Below, piece after piece: positions 1 to 8,470 of a DNA stretch of 64,000 nucleotides. The notes below the pieces were generated by a model. The model was given only the letters and a program-made list of their open reading frames with translations, was not told where the DNA came from and did no database searches. The stretch lies in assembly GCA_900555635.1 (NCBI GenBank), contig USLU01000012.1, forward strand, positions 40,811-104,810, read 5' to 3'. Each line of letters begins with the position of its first letter. The first letter of the stretch is position 1. The translations under genes and the position numbers were made by a program. The DNA comes from an uncultured Bacteroides sp. Its GTDB lineage: Bacteria; Bacteroidota; Bacteroidia; Bacteroidales; Bacteroidaceae.

Positions 1-80
1 AGCATAAATTATCCAAAGCGATCAGGTATTTTATTCTGTTAGCAAAAGAAAAAGAATTTTAAAGAATTCCACAAGAAAGT

Positions 81-110
81 AGGCGGGAAAGTGTTTTCTC
101 GCCTTTTTTT
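81..110 (+). terminator. Rho-independent terminator of a gene upstream of the window
   Basis: A 10-bp stem (81-90 with 94-103, one G-T pair) with a 3-base loop is followed by a run of T. No gene body is visible before it, so it probably ends a gene lying to the left. Bases 111-207 hold only the leader of the next gene, with no clear TAnnTTTG box. Confidence 0.7.
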
Positions 111-207
111 GTTACTTTTATCAATTCGGATTTTCCCACACCTGAAATTCAATGCGCATTTCAGCGCTTATCTATAGTATTATTAACTTCTAAAAAAACA
201 ACTGCTT

Positions 208-2304
208 ATGAAACAAAAGAAAATGCTTGCACTCACTCTTTCACAACTGGAACAACTCTATCGACACGAACTCCCGGAACTGGTTGACATCGCCACTCAC
301 AGCAGCGATGCACAGGCTTTTAAAGCCAGTCTTTCGGAGTATATTGGCGGACATCCGCAAGCAGAAAGTGAGGCTGGTAAGCAAATTCGACTCCTGATTG
401 AATTTGACGGGCAAGACGTTTACGAGCTCTCCACCGAAAAGCAACTGTCCATATCAACTCTATCAATGCTCTATTCTTTCCTGACCAGACAATGGGAAGA
501 GGAGACTGAAACGGATTTGTATATTGACCTGTTCCAACAATTCAAACGTCTCCAACAATCAACTCCCGCCCTACCCTCCGGACAAAAAATTAAAGCCCTG
601 ACCGAAAGATGGCCCACAGGATTGGATGAAGATGTACTACTGATTCGTAAGCAAAACAAAGAGCGCATGCTACATATTTTGGTCGAAAAGATTGAGCATC
701 GCAAAAACCCCACATCACGCTTCTATTTTAAAGAGGGACTTAGCTACGAAGAAAAGCTAAACCTTGTTCGCGAATGGTGGGAAGACTTTCGTTTCCACCT
801 CGCAATGGCTGTAAAGAGTCCTACGGAATTAAACCGTATGCTTGGAAATTCTCTTTCTGCCGAAACCATGTACCTGCTCACAAAAGCTCGTAAAAAAGGA
901 ATGCCATTCTTCGCCACTCCTTATTATCTGTCATTATTGAACTGTACCGGCAATGGATATGATGACGAAGCCTTGCGCAGCTATATCCTTTATTCCCCCC
1001 AACTCGTTGATACCTACGGACAAATCCGTGCTTGGGAACGCGAAGATGTAGTTGAAGAAGGCAAACCCAATGCTGCCGGTTGGCTACTGCCCGACGGGCA
1101 TAACATCCATCGCCGCTATCCGGAAGTTGCCATCCTGATCCCCGATACCATGGGACGTGCCTGTGGCGGACTGTGTGCGTCTTGCCAGCGCATGTACGAT
1201 TTTCAAAGCAAACGGCTTAACTTTGAATTCGAAGAGCTACGCCCCAAAGAGTCTTGGGAAAAGAAACTACGACGTCTGATGACCTACTTTGAGGAAGATA
1301 CGCAACTTCGTGATATCCTCATCACGGGCGGCGATGCTCTGATGAGTCAAAACAAGACCTTGCGTAATATTCTGGATGCCGTCTACCGAATGGCAGTACG
1401 TAAACGGAAAGCAAACCAGGAACGCCCTGAAGGTGAAAAGTATGCAGAACTGCAAAGGATACGCCTGGGATCTCGTCTACCTGCTTATCTGCCTATGCGT
1501 ATCAACGACGAACTAGTAGAAATTCTGCGAGAGTTTAAAGAAAAAGCATCTACTATAGGTATTCGTCAGTTCATCATCCAAACTCATTTCCAGACACCAC
1601 TCGAAGTAACTCCCGAAGCGGCGGAGGGAATACGCAAATTATTGTCAGCAGGCTGGCTCATAGATAATCAGCTGGTATATAATGTTGCAGCATCCCGTCG
1701 TGGTCACACTACGCGTCTACGCCAAGTACTCAACCAATTAGGTGTGGTTGGTTACTATACTTTCTCCGTAAAAGGCTTCGAAGAGAATAATGCGGTATTC
1801 GCCCCGAACAGCCGTTCCGTACAGGAGCAACTAGAAGAAAAGCGTTTCGGCAAGCTATCGAAAGAAGATGCACACAATCTGTCTGTATTGTTACAAACAG
1901 CCTCTGATCCGGCCGCCTGTATCCGCCGCTTCCTGAAAACAAACCACTTACCATTCCTTGCCACTGACCGGAATGTATTGAATCTGCCCGCAATAGGCAA
2001 GAGTATGACCTTCAACATGGTAGGTATTACCAATGATGGCAAACGAATCCTACGTTTCGACCATGACGGTACCCGACGCCACAGTCCCATCATCGACCAA
2101 CTAGGACAAGTGTATATCGTCGAGAATAAATCTGTCGCCTCTTACTTGCGCCAGTTACAAGCCATGGGTGAAGATGCGGAAGAATATGCCACTATCTGGA
2201 ATTACACCGAAGGTAAAACCGAATCCCGGTTCAGCCTCTATGAATATCCCGATTTTCCGTTCAAGATGACTGAAAGAATGAGTAATCTTGAAATTGCCGA
2301 ATAG
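208..2304 (+). CDS. KamA-family radical SAM protein (lysine 2,3-aminomutase-like)
   Basis: This 698-residue protein carries the radical SAM iron-sulfur motif CxxxCxxC at Cys319, Cys323 and Cys326, within the KamA-type sequence CGGLCASCQ, followed by a TIM-barrel-like core. It is much longer than classical lysine 2,3-aminomutase (about 420 residues) because of an N-terminal extension of roughly 300 residues that is mostly helical and charged. The PLP-lysine motif of true aminomutases (PGGGGK) is not present as such; the closest match is PAIGKS near Lys598. Lysine aminomutase activity is therefore not assured, and the substrate is unknown. The start at 208 gives a normal Met-Lys-Gln-Lys N-terminus. 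The next gene follows with its own promoter just downstream. Confidence 0.85.
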   Translation: MKQKKMLALTLSQLEQLYRHELPELVDIATHSSDAQAFKASLSEYIGGHPQAESEAGKQIRLLIEFDGQDVYELSTEKQLSISTLSMLYSFLTRQWEEETETDLYIDLFQQFKRLQQSTPALPSGQKIKALTERWPTGLDEDVLLIRKQNKERMLHILVEKIEHRKNPTSRFYFKEGLSYEEKLNLVREWWEDFRFHLAMAVKSPTELNRMLGNSLSAETMYLLTKARKKGMPFFATPYYLSLLNCTGNGYDDEALRSYILYSPQLVDTYGQIRAWEREDVVEEGKPNAAGWLLPDGHNIHRRYPEVAILIPDTMGRACGGLCASCQRMYDFQSKRLNFEFEELRPKESWEKKLRRLMTYFEEDTQLRDILITGGDALMSQNKTLRNILDAVYRMAVRKRKANQERPEGEKYAELQRIRLGSRLPAYLPMRINDELVEILREFKEKASTIGIRQFIIQTHFQTPLEVTPEAAEGIRKLLSAGWLIDNQLVYNVAASRRGHTTRLRQVLNQLGVVGYYTFSVKGFEENNAVFAPNSRSVQEQLEEKRFGKLSKEDAHNLSVLLQTASDPAACIRRFLKTNHLPFLATDRNVLNLPAIGKSMTFNMVGITNDGKRILRFDHDGTRRHSPIIDQLGQVYIVENKSVASYLRQLQAMGEDAEEYATIWNYTEGKTESRFSLYEYPDFPFKMTERMSNLEIAE

Positions 2305-2322
2305 CATATCCGAAATAATCCG

Positions 2323-2330
2323 TACTTTTG
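2323..2330 (+). promoter_or_regulatory. Bacteroides -7 box before the glycosylase gene
   Basis: TACTTTTG matches TAnnTTTG and lies just after the kamA-like stop codon. It argues against the in-frame ATG at 2288 and for a start at 2342 or 2357. No good TTG is seen at the -33 spacing. Confidence 0.5.
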
Positions 2331-2341
2331 CAGACATAAAC

Positions 2342-2932
2342 ATGAATCAGGAAAGTATGGAAATAGAACAACATCCTTTAGAACCTTTCCTCCCCGGCAA
2401 CGCTCGTCTGCTAATGTTGGGGAGTTTCCCTCCGCAAAAGAAACGGTGGTCTATGGAATTTTATTATCCCAACTGGAACAACGACATGTGGAGGATCGTA
2501 GGGTTCTTATTTTTCAATGATAAGGATTACTTTGTAGATAAAGCTAAGAAAACATTCCGCAAAGATTTTCTTATCAGTTTCTTACAAGAGAAAGGCATTG
2601 CCATATTCGACACCGCTTCTTCTATACGCCGCTTGCAGGACAACGCTTCGGATAAGTTTTTGGAAGTAGTGCAGCCTACGGATATTCCGGCATTACTCCA
2701 TCAAATACCGCAATGCAAAGCCATTGTTACCACAGGTGAGAAAGCTACTGATACTCTTTGCGCACAATTCTCGATAGAAAAGCCCAAAGTTGGTGATTTT
2801 ACGGAATTTCTTTTCGAGAATCATCCGATGCGCCTTTACCGGATGCCCTCTTCTTCAAGAGCTTATCCGCTTGCTTTAGAAAAAAAAGCAGCAGCGTATC
2901 GTATTATGTATCAGGACTTACAAATGTTGTAA
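2342..2932 (+). CDS. Uracil-DNA glycosylase family protein (Mug/SMUG2-like)
   Basis: The protein has the family's N-terminal active-site region, LGSFPP followed by aromatic residues (FYYPNWNN), and a C-terminal loop HPMRLYRMPSSSRA resembling the DNA-intercalation loop of UDG-fold enzymes. Such proteins remove uracil or mismatched bases from DNA to start base-excision repair. Two starts are possible: ATG 2342, and ATG 2357, which has AGGAAAG directly before it and leaves a longer leader after the -7 box. An in-frame ATG at 2288 overlaps kamA-like and lies upstream of that box, so it is less likely. Length (about 190-196 residues) fits the family. Substrate specificity cannot be read from the sequence. 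Confidence 0.8.
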   Translation: MNQESMEIEQHPLEPFLPGNARLLMLGSFPPQKKRWSMEFYYPNWNNDMWRIVGFLFFNDKDYFVDKAKKTFRKDFLISFLQEKGIAIFDTASSIRRLQDNASDKFLEVVQPTDIPALLHQIPQCKAIVTTGEKATDTLCAQFSIEKPKVGDFTEFLFENHPMRLYRMPSSSRAYPLALEKKAAAYRIMYQDLQML

Positions 2933-2966
2933 GCAACTTTTTACAGAAAATAAATTTGCTGATTAC

Positions 2967-2996
2967 TTGTATATTTGAAAGTTTGCATTACCTTTG
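2967..2996 (+). promoter_or_regulatory. Promoter of tRNA-Trp
   Basis: TTG at 2967-2969, a 19-base spacer and TACCTTTG at 2989-2996 form a full Bacteroides sigma-ABfr type promoter ending 11 bases before the tRNA. Confidence 0.75.
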
Positions 2997-3007
2997 CACC
3001 CGCAAAC

Positions 3008-3080
3008 ACGGGAGTAGCTCAGTTGGTAGAGCACCGGTCTCCAAAACCGGGTGTCGGGAGTTCGAGCCTCTCCTCCCGTG
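3008..3080 (+). tRNA. tRNA-Trp (anticodon CCA)
   Basis: The four-arm cloverleaf can be drawn fully. A 7-bp acceptor stem pairs 3008-3014 with 3073-3079; the D-stem is GCTC/GAGC; the anticodon stem is CCGGT/ACCGG with loop CTCCAAA, giving anticodon CCA at 3041-3043; the T-arm contains TTCGAGC. The discriminator base is G3080. The 3' CCA is not encoded and must be added. It is a single tRNA unit with its own promoter and terminator. Confidence 0.97.
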
Positions 3081-3085
3081 CAAAT

Positions 3086-3122
3086 AAAAACAGCTGTAAA
3101 TAATTTATTTACAGCTGTTTTT
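3086..3122 (+). terminator. Terminator after tRNA-Trp
   Basis: A perfect 17-bp inverted repeat (3086-3102 with 3106-3122) around ACAGCTGT has A-rich and T-rich outer ends, so it can end transcription from both sides. The broken cupin/CMD gene reads toward it from the other strand. Confidence 0.85.
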
Positions 3123-3170
3123 ATTTATTTAGAAACGAAGTAATTTTATTCTTTCTTCTTATCGAACATT

Positions 3171-4463
3171 TTATTCTTCCAGACTCTTAATAACCTTCAA
3201 TGCTTTTATAGCCGGAGGAAATCCTATATAAGGCAAACATTGTACTACTGCGGTAGCTAGTTTTTCTCTACTATTACCCAACTTTATGTTACTTTGTCCG
3301 TGAGATACCAACTGGCTATCTGCACCTAAAGTAGTCTATACACAATATATCAGTAATTCGCGGGTTTGCACATCCAAACCGTTACGGGTATAGATATCGC
3401 CAAAACAAAATTCAGTAAGGAAACGTGCAGTTTCACTGCCCAAACCTCCGGGAACATCCTTAAGAACTTCTTTTATTTCATCTCCATAAAGCGGATTTTG
3501 AATGGAAGCACCTTTAACATAACGGTCGTTTTCGGTTACAGTACCTTGTTTTTCTAATGGAAGTGAAATATTGCGTTCGTTGAACACCTCGTTAATAGTA
3601 GCAAGAGCATTCAACGTTCTAGGAAAACCAATAAACGGAGCACATAAATAGACAAGTTCCCGAAGCTCAACCGGAGTAACTCCCACATTCAGGGCAGCAC
3701 CCGCATGACTCCTTAATTGAGGCAAAGTCTGCATAGTGGTTAATGTGACACAGGTTATCATTTCACGGGTTCTCTTATCCATATCGCCGGTACGAAAGAC
3801 TTCTCCAAAGATAAATTTCTGAAGAATATCCATCATTTCAGGATCTGTGCCTTGCCCGGTCAATGCCTCTCCACCAAAAAGTGCGGTATAATTTTCTTTG
3901 CAGATTTCAATTCTGTCATTAGCCTTGTTTGAAGTATTTTGTGACAGTAGCGTCAAATTCCCCACAGCCTTGGCATATTCTTCTTCGTTCACAGGCTCAT
4001 ACCATGTATTACTATTAGTCTGCGGATTACATTCTACTGCAATGTGCGAGAACCAACTGTCCGGTGCAGCACCATGCCAATGCCCCACATTAGGAGCTAT
4101 TTCAACAATATCACCGGGGAGCAAACGTTGCGCCATCTTTCCACGCTCTTGATAATATCCGATACCTCCCACTGCTATCAGTATCTGTCCACCTGTATGG
4201 CTATGCCAGTTATTGCGACAACCCGGTTCAAACGTCACATTATACATCGGTACATTCAAATCTTTATTACCAGTGAGTGGTGCTAACCAAGATTTACCTG
4301 TGAAATACTTTTCAAATCCGGCATTCTCATTGCCTGTCGGAAAGGCGCTGATTCGGGGAACTTCTGTTGTTTTCATTTCTTGTGCATTCATGTTAACTAC
4401 ACCGGTCAATAGTATAACTGATATAGTCGTGACTATTCTTTTAATATTCATATACGCAGACAT
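3171..4463 (-). pseudogene. Cupin / double carboxymuconolactone decarboxylase protein interrupted by an in-frame TAG
   Basis: The reading frame starts at 4463 with a signal-type N-terminus (a second Met at residue 5 is also suitable). It continues as a cupin domain (about residues 65-150, metal-ligand-type His87, His89 and His140), a first carboxymuconolactone decarboxylase (CMD/AhpD-like) domain (about 205-295) and a second that starts near residue 335. A TAG at 3336-3338 stops it after 375 residues, inside the second CMD domain. The same frame then continues for 54 codons to a TAA at 3171 and encodes the rest of that domain, including PYIGFP, which mirrors FIGFPRT in the first. The uninterrupted length would be about 430 residues. 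Either the gene is recently inactivated or the truncated form is tolerated. Such proteins are often predicted oxidoreductases or decarboxylases; no substrate can be assigned. Confidence 0.85.
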
Positions 4464-4492
4464 TTATAGTATATTCATACTGCAAATATAGC

Positions 4493-4500
4493 GCAGTTGA
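4493..4500 (-). promoter_or_regulatory. -7 box for the cupin/CMD gene
   Basis: On the minus strand TATATTTG matches TAnnTTTG and lies 29 bases before the ATG at 4463. No TTG is seen at the expected -33 spacing. Confidence 0.5.
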
Positions 4501-4591
4501 TCTTAATGCACTGTATATTAATTACTGAAAGAATTACCCAAATTACGGTTTCACTTATTACGAGTGGCTATGTACTTTTTAATAAGGAATT

Positions 4592-5152
4592 TTACCGGAT
4601 ATCTATCAATTTATGTGTTTGTAAGCTGAGCCGCCAACGGGGATGTTGCATCACACACGCTACTGTTTCACTAATATTGCTACAAGAACATGGTTGCAGA
4701 AAGTAATGTTCGGCAGTAAGCTGTTCTTCATATACAGCTAAATCTTGTCCTTCATATACTACTTTTACTTCATCCATACGGGTTATTTCTACTTTTGCCC
4801 CTTGTTTTGGAGAACAAGTTACCCAATCTATATTCTCGGGTAAGAGACGCGTGCCGTTGGTCTCAATGCAGATATATTTACCAGCCTGATGCAGAGTATC
4901 CACAAAATGAGTATCAATCCAAAGTGAAGGTTCGCCACCGGTCAATATTACTGTAGAAGCAGGATATTTATCCACCTCTGCCAGTATTTCCTCATCAGAC
5001 ATCCATGTACCCTCTTCATGCTGTGTATCACAGAAAGAACATTTCAAATTACAACCGGAGAAACGGATAAATACAGCCGGTGTACCCGTGTGAAATCCTT
5101 CTCCCTGCAAACTATAAAAGATCTCGTTAATCTTTCTCATATACGGCAACAT
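4592..5152 (-). CDS. queE: 7-carboxy-7-deazaguanine synthase (radical SAM)
   Basis: QueE converts 6-carboxytetrahydropterin to 7-carboxy-7-deazaguanine in the pathway to preQ0 and queuosine. The radical SAM motif CxxxCxxC is seen as CNLKCSFC (Cys34, Cys38, Cys41), preceded by the family's EIFYSLQGEG signature. A GGEP motif follows. At 186 residues it has the compact length usual for the family. Two starts compete: ATG 5152, with AGGAG about 10 bases upstream, and ATG 5140 (MRKINEIFYS), which resembles typical QueE N-termini. Either way the gene overlaps the end of queD, showing translational coupling. Confidence 0.92.
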   Translation of the reverse strand: MLPYMRKINEIFYSLQGEGFHTGTPAVFIRFSGCNLKCSFCDTQHEEGTWMSDEEILAEVDKYPASTVILTGGEPSLWIDTHFVDTLHQAGKYICIETNGTRLLPENIDWVTCSPKQGAKVEITRMDEVKVVYEGQDLAVYEEQLTAEHYFLQPCSCSNISETVACVMQHPRWRLSLQTHKLIDIR

Positions 5153-5459
5153 TTGATTCGGACTCCTGCACCTCTACTTTAAAGCAAGTTGGAATCTGAT
5201 CGCAAATCCAACGGGCAATGTTTTCGGCTGTAGGATTAAAAGGAAGCACTTCATTCAGGTTACGATGATCCAATTGCTCTTTCACAACTTGTTTGATGTG
5301 GCTGAAATCAACTACCATTCCATCGGAATTAAGTTCCCGAGAACGGCAATAAACGGTGATAATCCAATTGTGACCATGTAGATTTTCACACTTGCTACGA
5401 TAAGAAAGGTTCAGGCTATGGGCTGCCGACACTTCCATTCGTTTGATGACTGTGTACAT
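5127..5459 (-). CDS. queD: 6-carboxytetrahydropterin synthase
   Basis: QueD makes 6-carboxytetrahydropterin from dihydroneopterin triphosphate, the substrate of the next gene's product. Zinc ligands are visible as His14 (AAHSL) and His28/His30 (HGHNW), the catalytic cysteine as Cys24, and the catalytic Asp-His pair in the LDHRNLN motif near residue 65. It is 110 residues, slightly short for the family but complete. Its 3' end overlaps queE by 14-26 bases depending on the queE start. queC and a folE-like gene are not in this window. Confidence 0.93.
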   Translation of the reverse strand: MYTVIKRMEVSAAHSLNLSYRSKCENLHGHNWIITVYCRSRELNSDGMVVDFSHIKQVVKEQLDHRNLNEVLPFNPTAENIARWICDQIPTCFKVEVQESESNVAVYEKD

Positions 5460-5525
5460 ACTGTTAATACGCTAATTAATACTATTATATAGGTTGCCGC
5501 ATCTAATGTCACCTCGATGCAGCCG

Positions 5526-5533
5526 CAAAAATA
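5526..5533 (-). promoter_or_regulatory. -7 box for queDE
   Basis: TATTTTTG on the minus strand, about 66 bases before the queD ATG. The leader between them is unremarkable; I do not see a convincing preQ1 riboswitch fold. Confidence 0.45.
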
Positions 5534-5570
5534 CAAAAATCTTAGGATTTATCTAACAGATCTGCGGTAG

Positions 5571-6404
5571 TTATTGGAATACACAAAGAGAATTTCCCAC
5601 TTGTCGCTCATCACTTCCACAAGGAGTATTCGCAATACCTTTATCAGGCAAAGCGGCACTCCATAAGGTAGACGAACCTCCTCCATCAAGATTAAGGGCA
5701 TCTTTACCACCCAAGATGCGAATCATGTGGGTCAGTTCGGGAATATTGACGCCTTCGGATTTCCCTTTCAAACGCCCGTCGACAACTATGAGCAGTATTT
5801 TTTTATCTTTGGTTAGTGCCACGGCACTACGGGGGTGCTTGGTATTTACAAAACCTTGATTACATGCAGATAGATCGCGTACTTTGCCGTCGAGTAGCAT
5901 CAGTGGACCTGATGAGAGAATAGTACCTTTTTTCAGTGTACATGCCTTCTCGTCCTCTTTAGTCCAAGGAATAAGCCGGAGCTTTCCTTTTCGGATAAAT
6001 AAAGCACCATTTGAAACGGTTGCCAAAGTTCCTACAGCAGTTGTGTCTATCACTTCACCATCTCTACGCAGATAGCAAACGGAATTACCTACCTTCATAT
6101 TAAAATAAGAGCCATTGATAGCAGCTACAGCTCCTGCACGGCGGGCTGCCATACTTGTCTTCGCTTTAGGGTTATGTACAAGTACGTCAAAATTATTCTG
6201 CTTCGGTGATATCTCGAAAATAGAAACTTCTTGGGGAACTCCATATAAAGATGTAAATGCTGCCTTCCGGAAGAGAATGCCTTTTTGCAAAGTTTTTACC
6301 TGCCAATCGGCAGAAACTAGAGCAAGAGAATCTGACGCTGTTTGCGCTAAAACCGTAAATAGGCTACAACAAAAGAGCAGCATTAAGAATACTTTCTTCT
6401 TCAT
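5571..6404 (-). CDS. Exported phosphodiester glycosidase family protein (NAGPA domain)
   Basis: The protein opens with a signal peptide (MKKKVFLMLLFCCSLFTVLAQ), then carries NAGPA-domain motifs in order: AINGSYFN, LSSGPLML, HPRSAVALT and the C-terminal NLDGGGSSTLW. The family is named for the enzyme uncovering mannose-6-phosphate; bacterial members are putative periplasmic phosphodiester glycosidases acting on unknown substrates. An ATG 48 bases upstream at 6452 is in frame, but a -7 box ends 4 bases before it, so transcription probably starts there and 6404 is the translation start. The product is about 277 residues. Confidence 0.85.
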   Translation of the reverse strand: MKKKVFLMLLFCCSLFTVLAQTASDSLALVSADWQVKTLQKGILFRKAAFTSLYGVPQEVSIFEISPKQNNFDVLVHNPKAKTSMAARRAGAVAAINGSYFNMKVGNSVCYLRRDGEVIDTTAVGTLATVSNGALFIRKGKLRLIPWTKEDEKACTLKKGTILSSGPLMLLDGKVRDLSACNQGFVNTKHPRSAVALTKDKKILLIVVDGRLKGKSEGVNIPELTHMIRILGGKDALNLDGGGSSTLWSAALPDKGIANTPCGSDERQVGNSLCVFQ

Positions 6405-6456
6405 AAAGATAGATTTAGATTGACTGCAGAATATCTGCTGTCTGGTTTTCATGCTA

Positions 6457-6464
6457 CAAACATA
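6457..6464 (-). promoter_or_regulatory. -7 box for the NAGPA-domain gene
   Basis: TATGTTTG on the minus strand. The predicted transcript would begin near 6452, leaving about 48 bases before the ATG at 6404. Confidence 0.5.
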
Positions 6465-6519
6465 ACTATTTTAAATAAGTTATAAGTCATAACTTAACGA
6501 AAATATAGAAGCATACAGC

Positions 6520-7392
6520 TTACAAAAGTTCATAACTGCATACCTGGATAGGCATGTCGAGATTATGCAATACTTTTTCGAGCTGAATGCCTTCACGATT
6601 ATCGTACTCATAGCCGAAAGTAGCACGAATTCCTTGCAGAATAAACTGCGTAGCACGATCCAGCGCAATGGGCAGACTATCGCCCTGCAATAAAGCACCT
6701 GTTATTACACTGGTAAAGGTATCGCCCGTACCGGGATAATGGGCAGGCAGGTATGGGCAGGTCACCTTCCAGTAACGGTCTCCATTCCGGTTATAGGCAT
6801 ATACGGAAGTCTTGTGTTTATCGCCCAACACCGGGACACTTGTGATAATCACTACTTCAGGGCCACAATCGGAAAGGTTTCTAAGATACGATTTCAGTTC
6901 CTCGTCCGTATTCTGTTCTTTATAAGGGATATCGAGCAGATAGAAGAGTTCCGTCAAATTAGGAGTAATAACATCTGCTTTGGTGATAAGATGCTTCATT
7001 TCACGAATCATGGAATCGTTGAAGTTGGCATACAACCGCCCGTTATCCCCCAACACAGGGTCCACTACGACTAAGCCGTCCGGTTGGCGAAAGTCATCAA
7101 TAAAATCAGAAACAATATGTATCTGCCGTGGAGAGCCCAGATAACCTGTATAGAAAGCATCAAACGTTACTCCCAGCTTCTTCCATTCCGAGATAATCTT
7201 CGGCATTTCGTCCGTCAGATCAAGAAAAGAGAACTCCGGATATTGAGTATGGCTGGACAATACAGCCGTAGGCAACGGACACACTTGGAAGCCCATTGAT
7301 GAAAGAATGGGAATGACTACCGTCAGAGAAACCCGCCCTACCCCCGAAAGGTCGTGAACGGCAACAACTTTCTTTACTTTATTAGCATACAT
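6520..7392 (-). CDS. pdxY: Pyridoxamine/pyridoxal kinase (ribokinase fold)
   Basis: The product phosphorylates pyridoxal or pyridoxamine in the vitamin B6 salvage pathway. Ribokinase-family signatures are clear: an N-terminal HDLSGVGR motif, DPVLGDNG at residues 111-118, and GTGD at 221-224 with Asp224 as the catalytic base. The 290-residue length is normal. It is divergent from the DUF454 gene, whose -7 box lies in the 32-base gap. The symbol is assigned by family; the preferred B6 vitamer is not shown by the sequence. Confidence 0.85.
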   Translation of the reverse strand: MYANKVKKVVAVHDLSGVGRVSLTVVIPILSSMGFQVCPLPTAVLSSHTQYPEFSFLDLTDEMPKIISEWKKLGVTFDAFYTGYLGSPRQIHIVSDFIDDFRQPDGLVVVDPVLGDNGRLYANFNDSMIREMKHLITKADVITPNLTELFYLLDIPYKEQNTDEELKSYLRNLSDCGPEVVIITSVPVLGDKHKTSVYAYNRNGDRYWKVTCPYLPAHYPGTGDTFTSVITGALLQGDSLPIALDRATQFILQGIRATFGYEYDNREGIQLEKVLHNLDMPIQVCSYELL

Positions 7393-7412
7393 ATTATCAA
7401 TCTTATTTTTCT

Positions 7413-7420
7413 TACATTTG
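7413..7420 (+). promoter_or_regulatory. -7 box 4 bases before the DUF454 start codon
   Basis: TACATTTG matches TAnnTTTG and is followed by CGGC and ATG. Transcription would then start at about the A of the ATG, giving a leaderless mRNA. No TTG at the -33 spacing. Confidence 0.5.
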
Positions 7421-7424
7421 CGGC

Positions 7425-7784
7425 ATGAAAACCATTTGTATCATAATAGGCACTATTTCCCTGGCACTTGGCATCATCGGCATTTTCGTGCCTTTGTTGC
7501 CTACTACCCCTTTTTTATTACTCACGGCAGCGCTCTATTTCAGAGGTTCGCCCCGACTGTATCAATGGCTGTTAAATCACAAACACCTCGGACCTTATAT
7601 TCGTAACTTCCGCGAAAACAAGGCCATCCCGTTACGTGCAAAAATAATCTCCCTGACATTGATGTGGGGAACCATGCTTTACTGCATCTTCTTCCTGATT
7701 CCGTTGATGTGGGTCAAGGTGTTGATGTTCCTTATAGCAACAGGGGTCACTTATCACATTCTTTCGTTCAAGACTTTAAAATAA
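7425..7784 (+). CDS. YbaN family inner-membrane protein (DUF454)
   Basis: A 119-residue protein with the DUF454 pattern: an N-terminal hydrophobic segment running into IFVPLLPTTPFLLL, a short loop with FRGSPRLYQWLLNH, then two C-terminal membrane segments. Its function is unknown in the family. The membrane segment begins right after the initiator Met, so a later start is unlikely even though the promoter box almost touches the ATG. It stands alone, convergent with the nucleosidase gene. Confidence 0.85.
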   Translation: MKTICIIIGTISLALGIIGIFVPLLPTTPFLLLTAALYFRGSPRLYQWLLNHKHLGPYIRNFRENKAIPLRAKIISLTLMWGTMLYCIFFLIPLMWVKVLMFLIATGVTYHILSFKTLK

Positions 7785-7869
7785 CGGCAGCATGCCTTTC
7801 TGCAAAAATAACCCCTAAAACCTTCTTTATGTTCTTGCTCCCTGTAAGAAAGTTCAAAAAAGGCTTTCA

Positions 7870-8457
7870 CTAGAGAACAACCGCACCACCTGTTTTCTCA
7901 AAGAACTCGCTAAGCCCTTTTCTTGCATCCGCCAATTTATCCCCAAGATGTTCCATGGCATTTTGCCCTATAATATTCGTTACACACTTTACGGCGATAA
8001 ACGGTACATTCTTGGCACGACACACCAATGCCTGAGCGTATGCCTCCATATCTACCACATCGCCTTCAACGTCCGATAGCTCCGTCAAGAAGGTATCGCC
8101 CGTATTACATACACCTTCGCCTTGCCAATGCAGACAATACCCTTTTTGTGCCAGCAAATCGGATGAATCTATTTCAAACTCCACCCCAAAAGGCACCAAC
8201 TTTTGCATATCCCTGTCAATGAAATGACGGCATACAAAGATATCCCCAATCTGGTGGCGAATGGTTCCCACCGTACCTACATTTACGACTAAATCGGGCA
8301 GTCCATGATTAATTGCTTCCGAAAGATAAAAGGCCGATTTCACTTTTCCTATTCCGGTACGGAGATAGCCTATTTGTACCTCATCCTCCCCTATCAGTCC
8401 GGGAAACTTTAATTCCGTAAATTCATTTTGTACGGCGTAAGTGACCAAAATTCTCAT
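7870..8457 (-). CDS. Nucleoside phosphorylase-fold protein (MTA/SAH nucleosidase-like)
   Basis: The protein shows the purine phosphorylase/nucleosidase fold: N-terminal strand, VVNVGTVGT near residues 57-64, NTGDTFLT near 118-125, and VVDMEAYA at 134-141, where Glu138 is in the position that binds the ribose. At 195 residues it is shorter than E. coli MTA/SAH nucleosidase (about 230). It probably cleaves a nucleoside, perhaps 5'-methylthioadenosine or S-adenosylhomocysteine, or futalosine, but the substrate cannot be fixed from the sequence. It is the last gene of a five-gene minus-strand run headed by a DUF2141 gene. Confidence 0.75.
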   Translation of the reverse strand: MRILVTYAVQNEFTELKFPGLIGEDEVQIGYLRTGIGKVKSAFYLSEAINHGLPDLVVNVGTVGTIRHQIGDIFVCRHFIDRDMQKLVPFGVEFEIDSSDLLAQKGYCLHWQGEGVCNTGDTFLTELSDVEGDVVDMEAYAQALVCRAKNVPFIAVKCVTNIIGQNAMEHLGDKLADARKGLSEFFEKTGGAVVL

Positions 8458-8470
8458 ACACTTCTATATT

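Noticed and set aside
5460..5570. A preQ1 riboswitch before queD.
   Set aside because: The leader shows no convincing pseudoknot-forming stem and C-rich loop; the pathway link alone is not enough.
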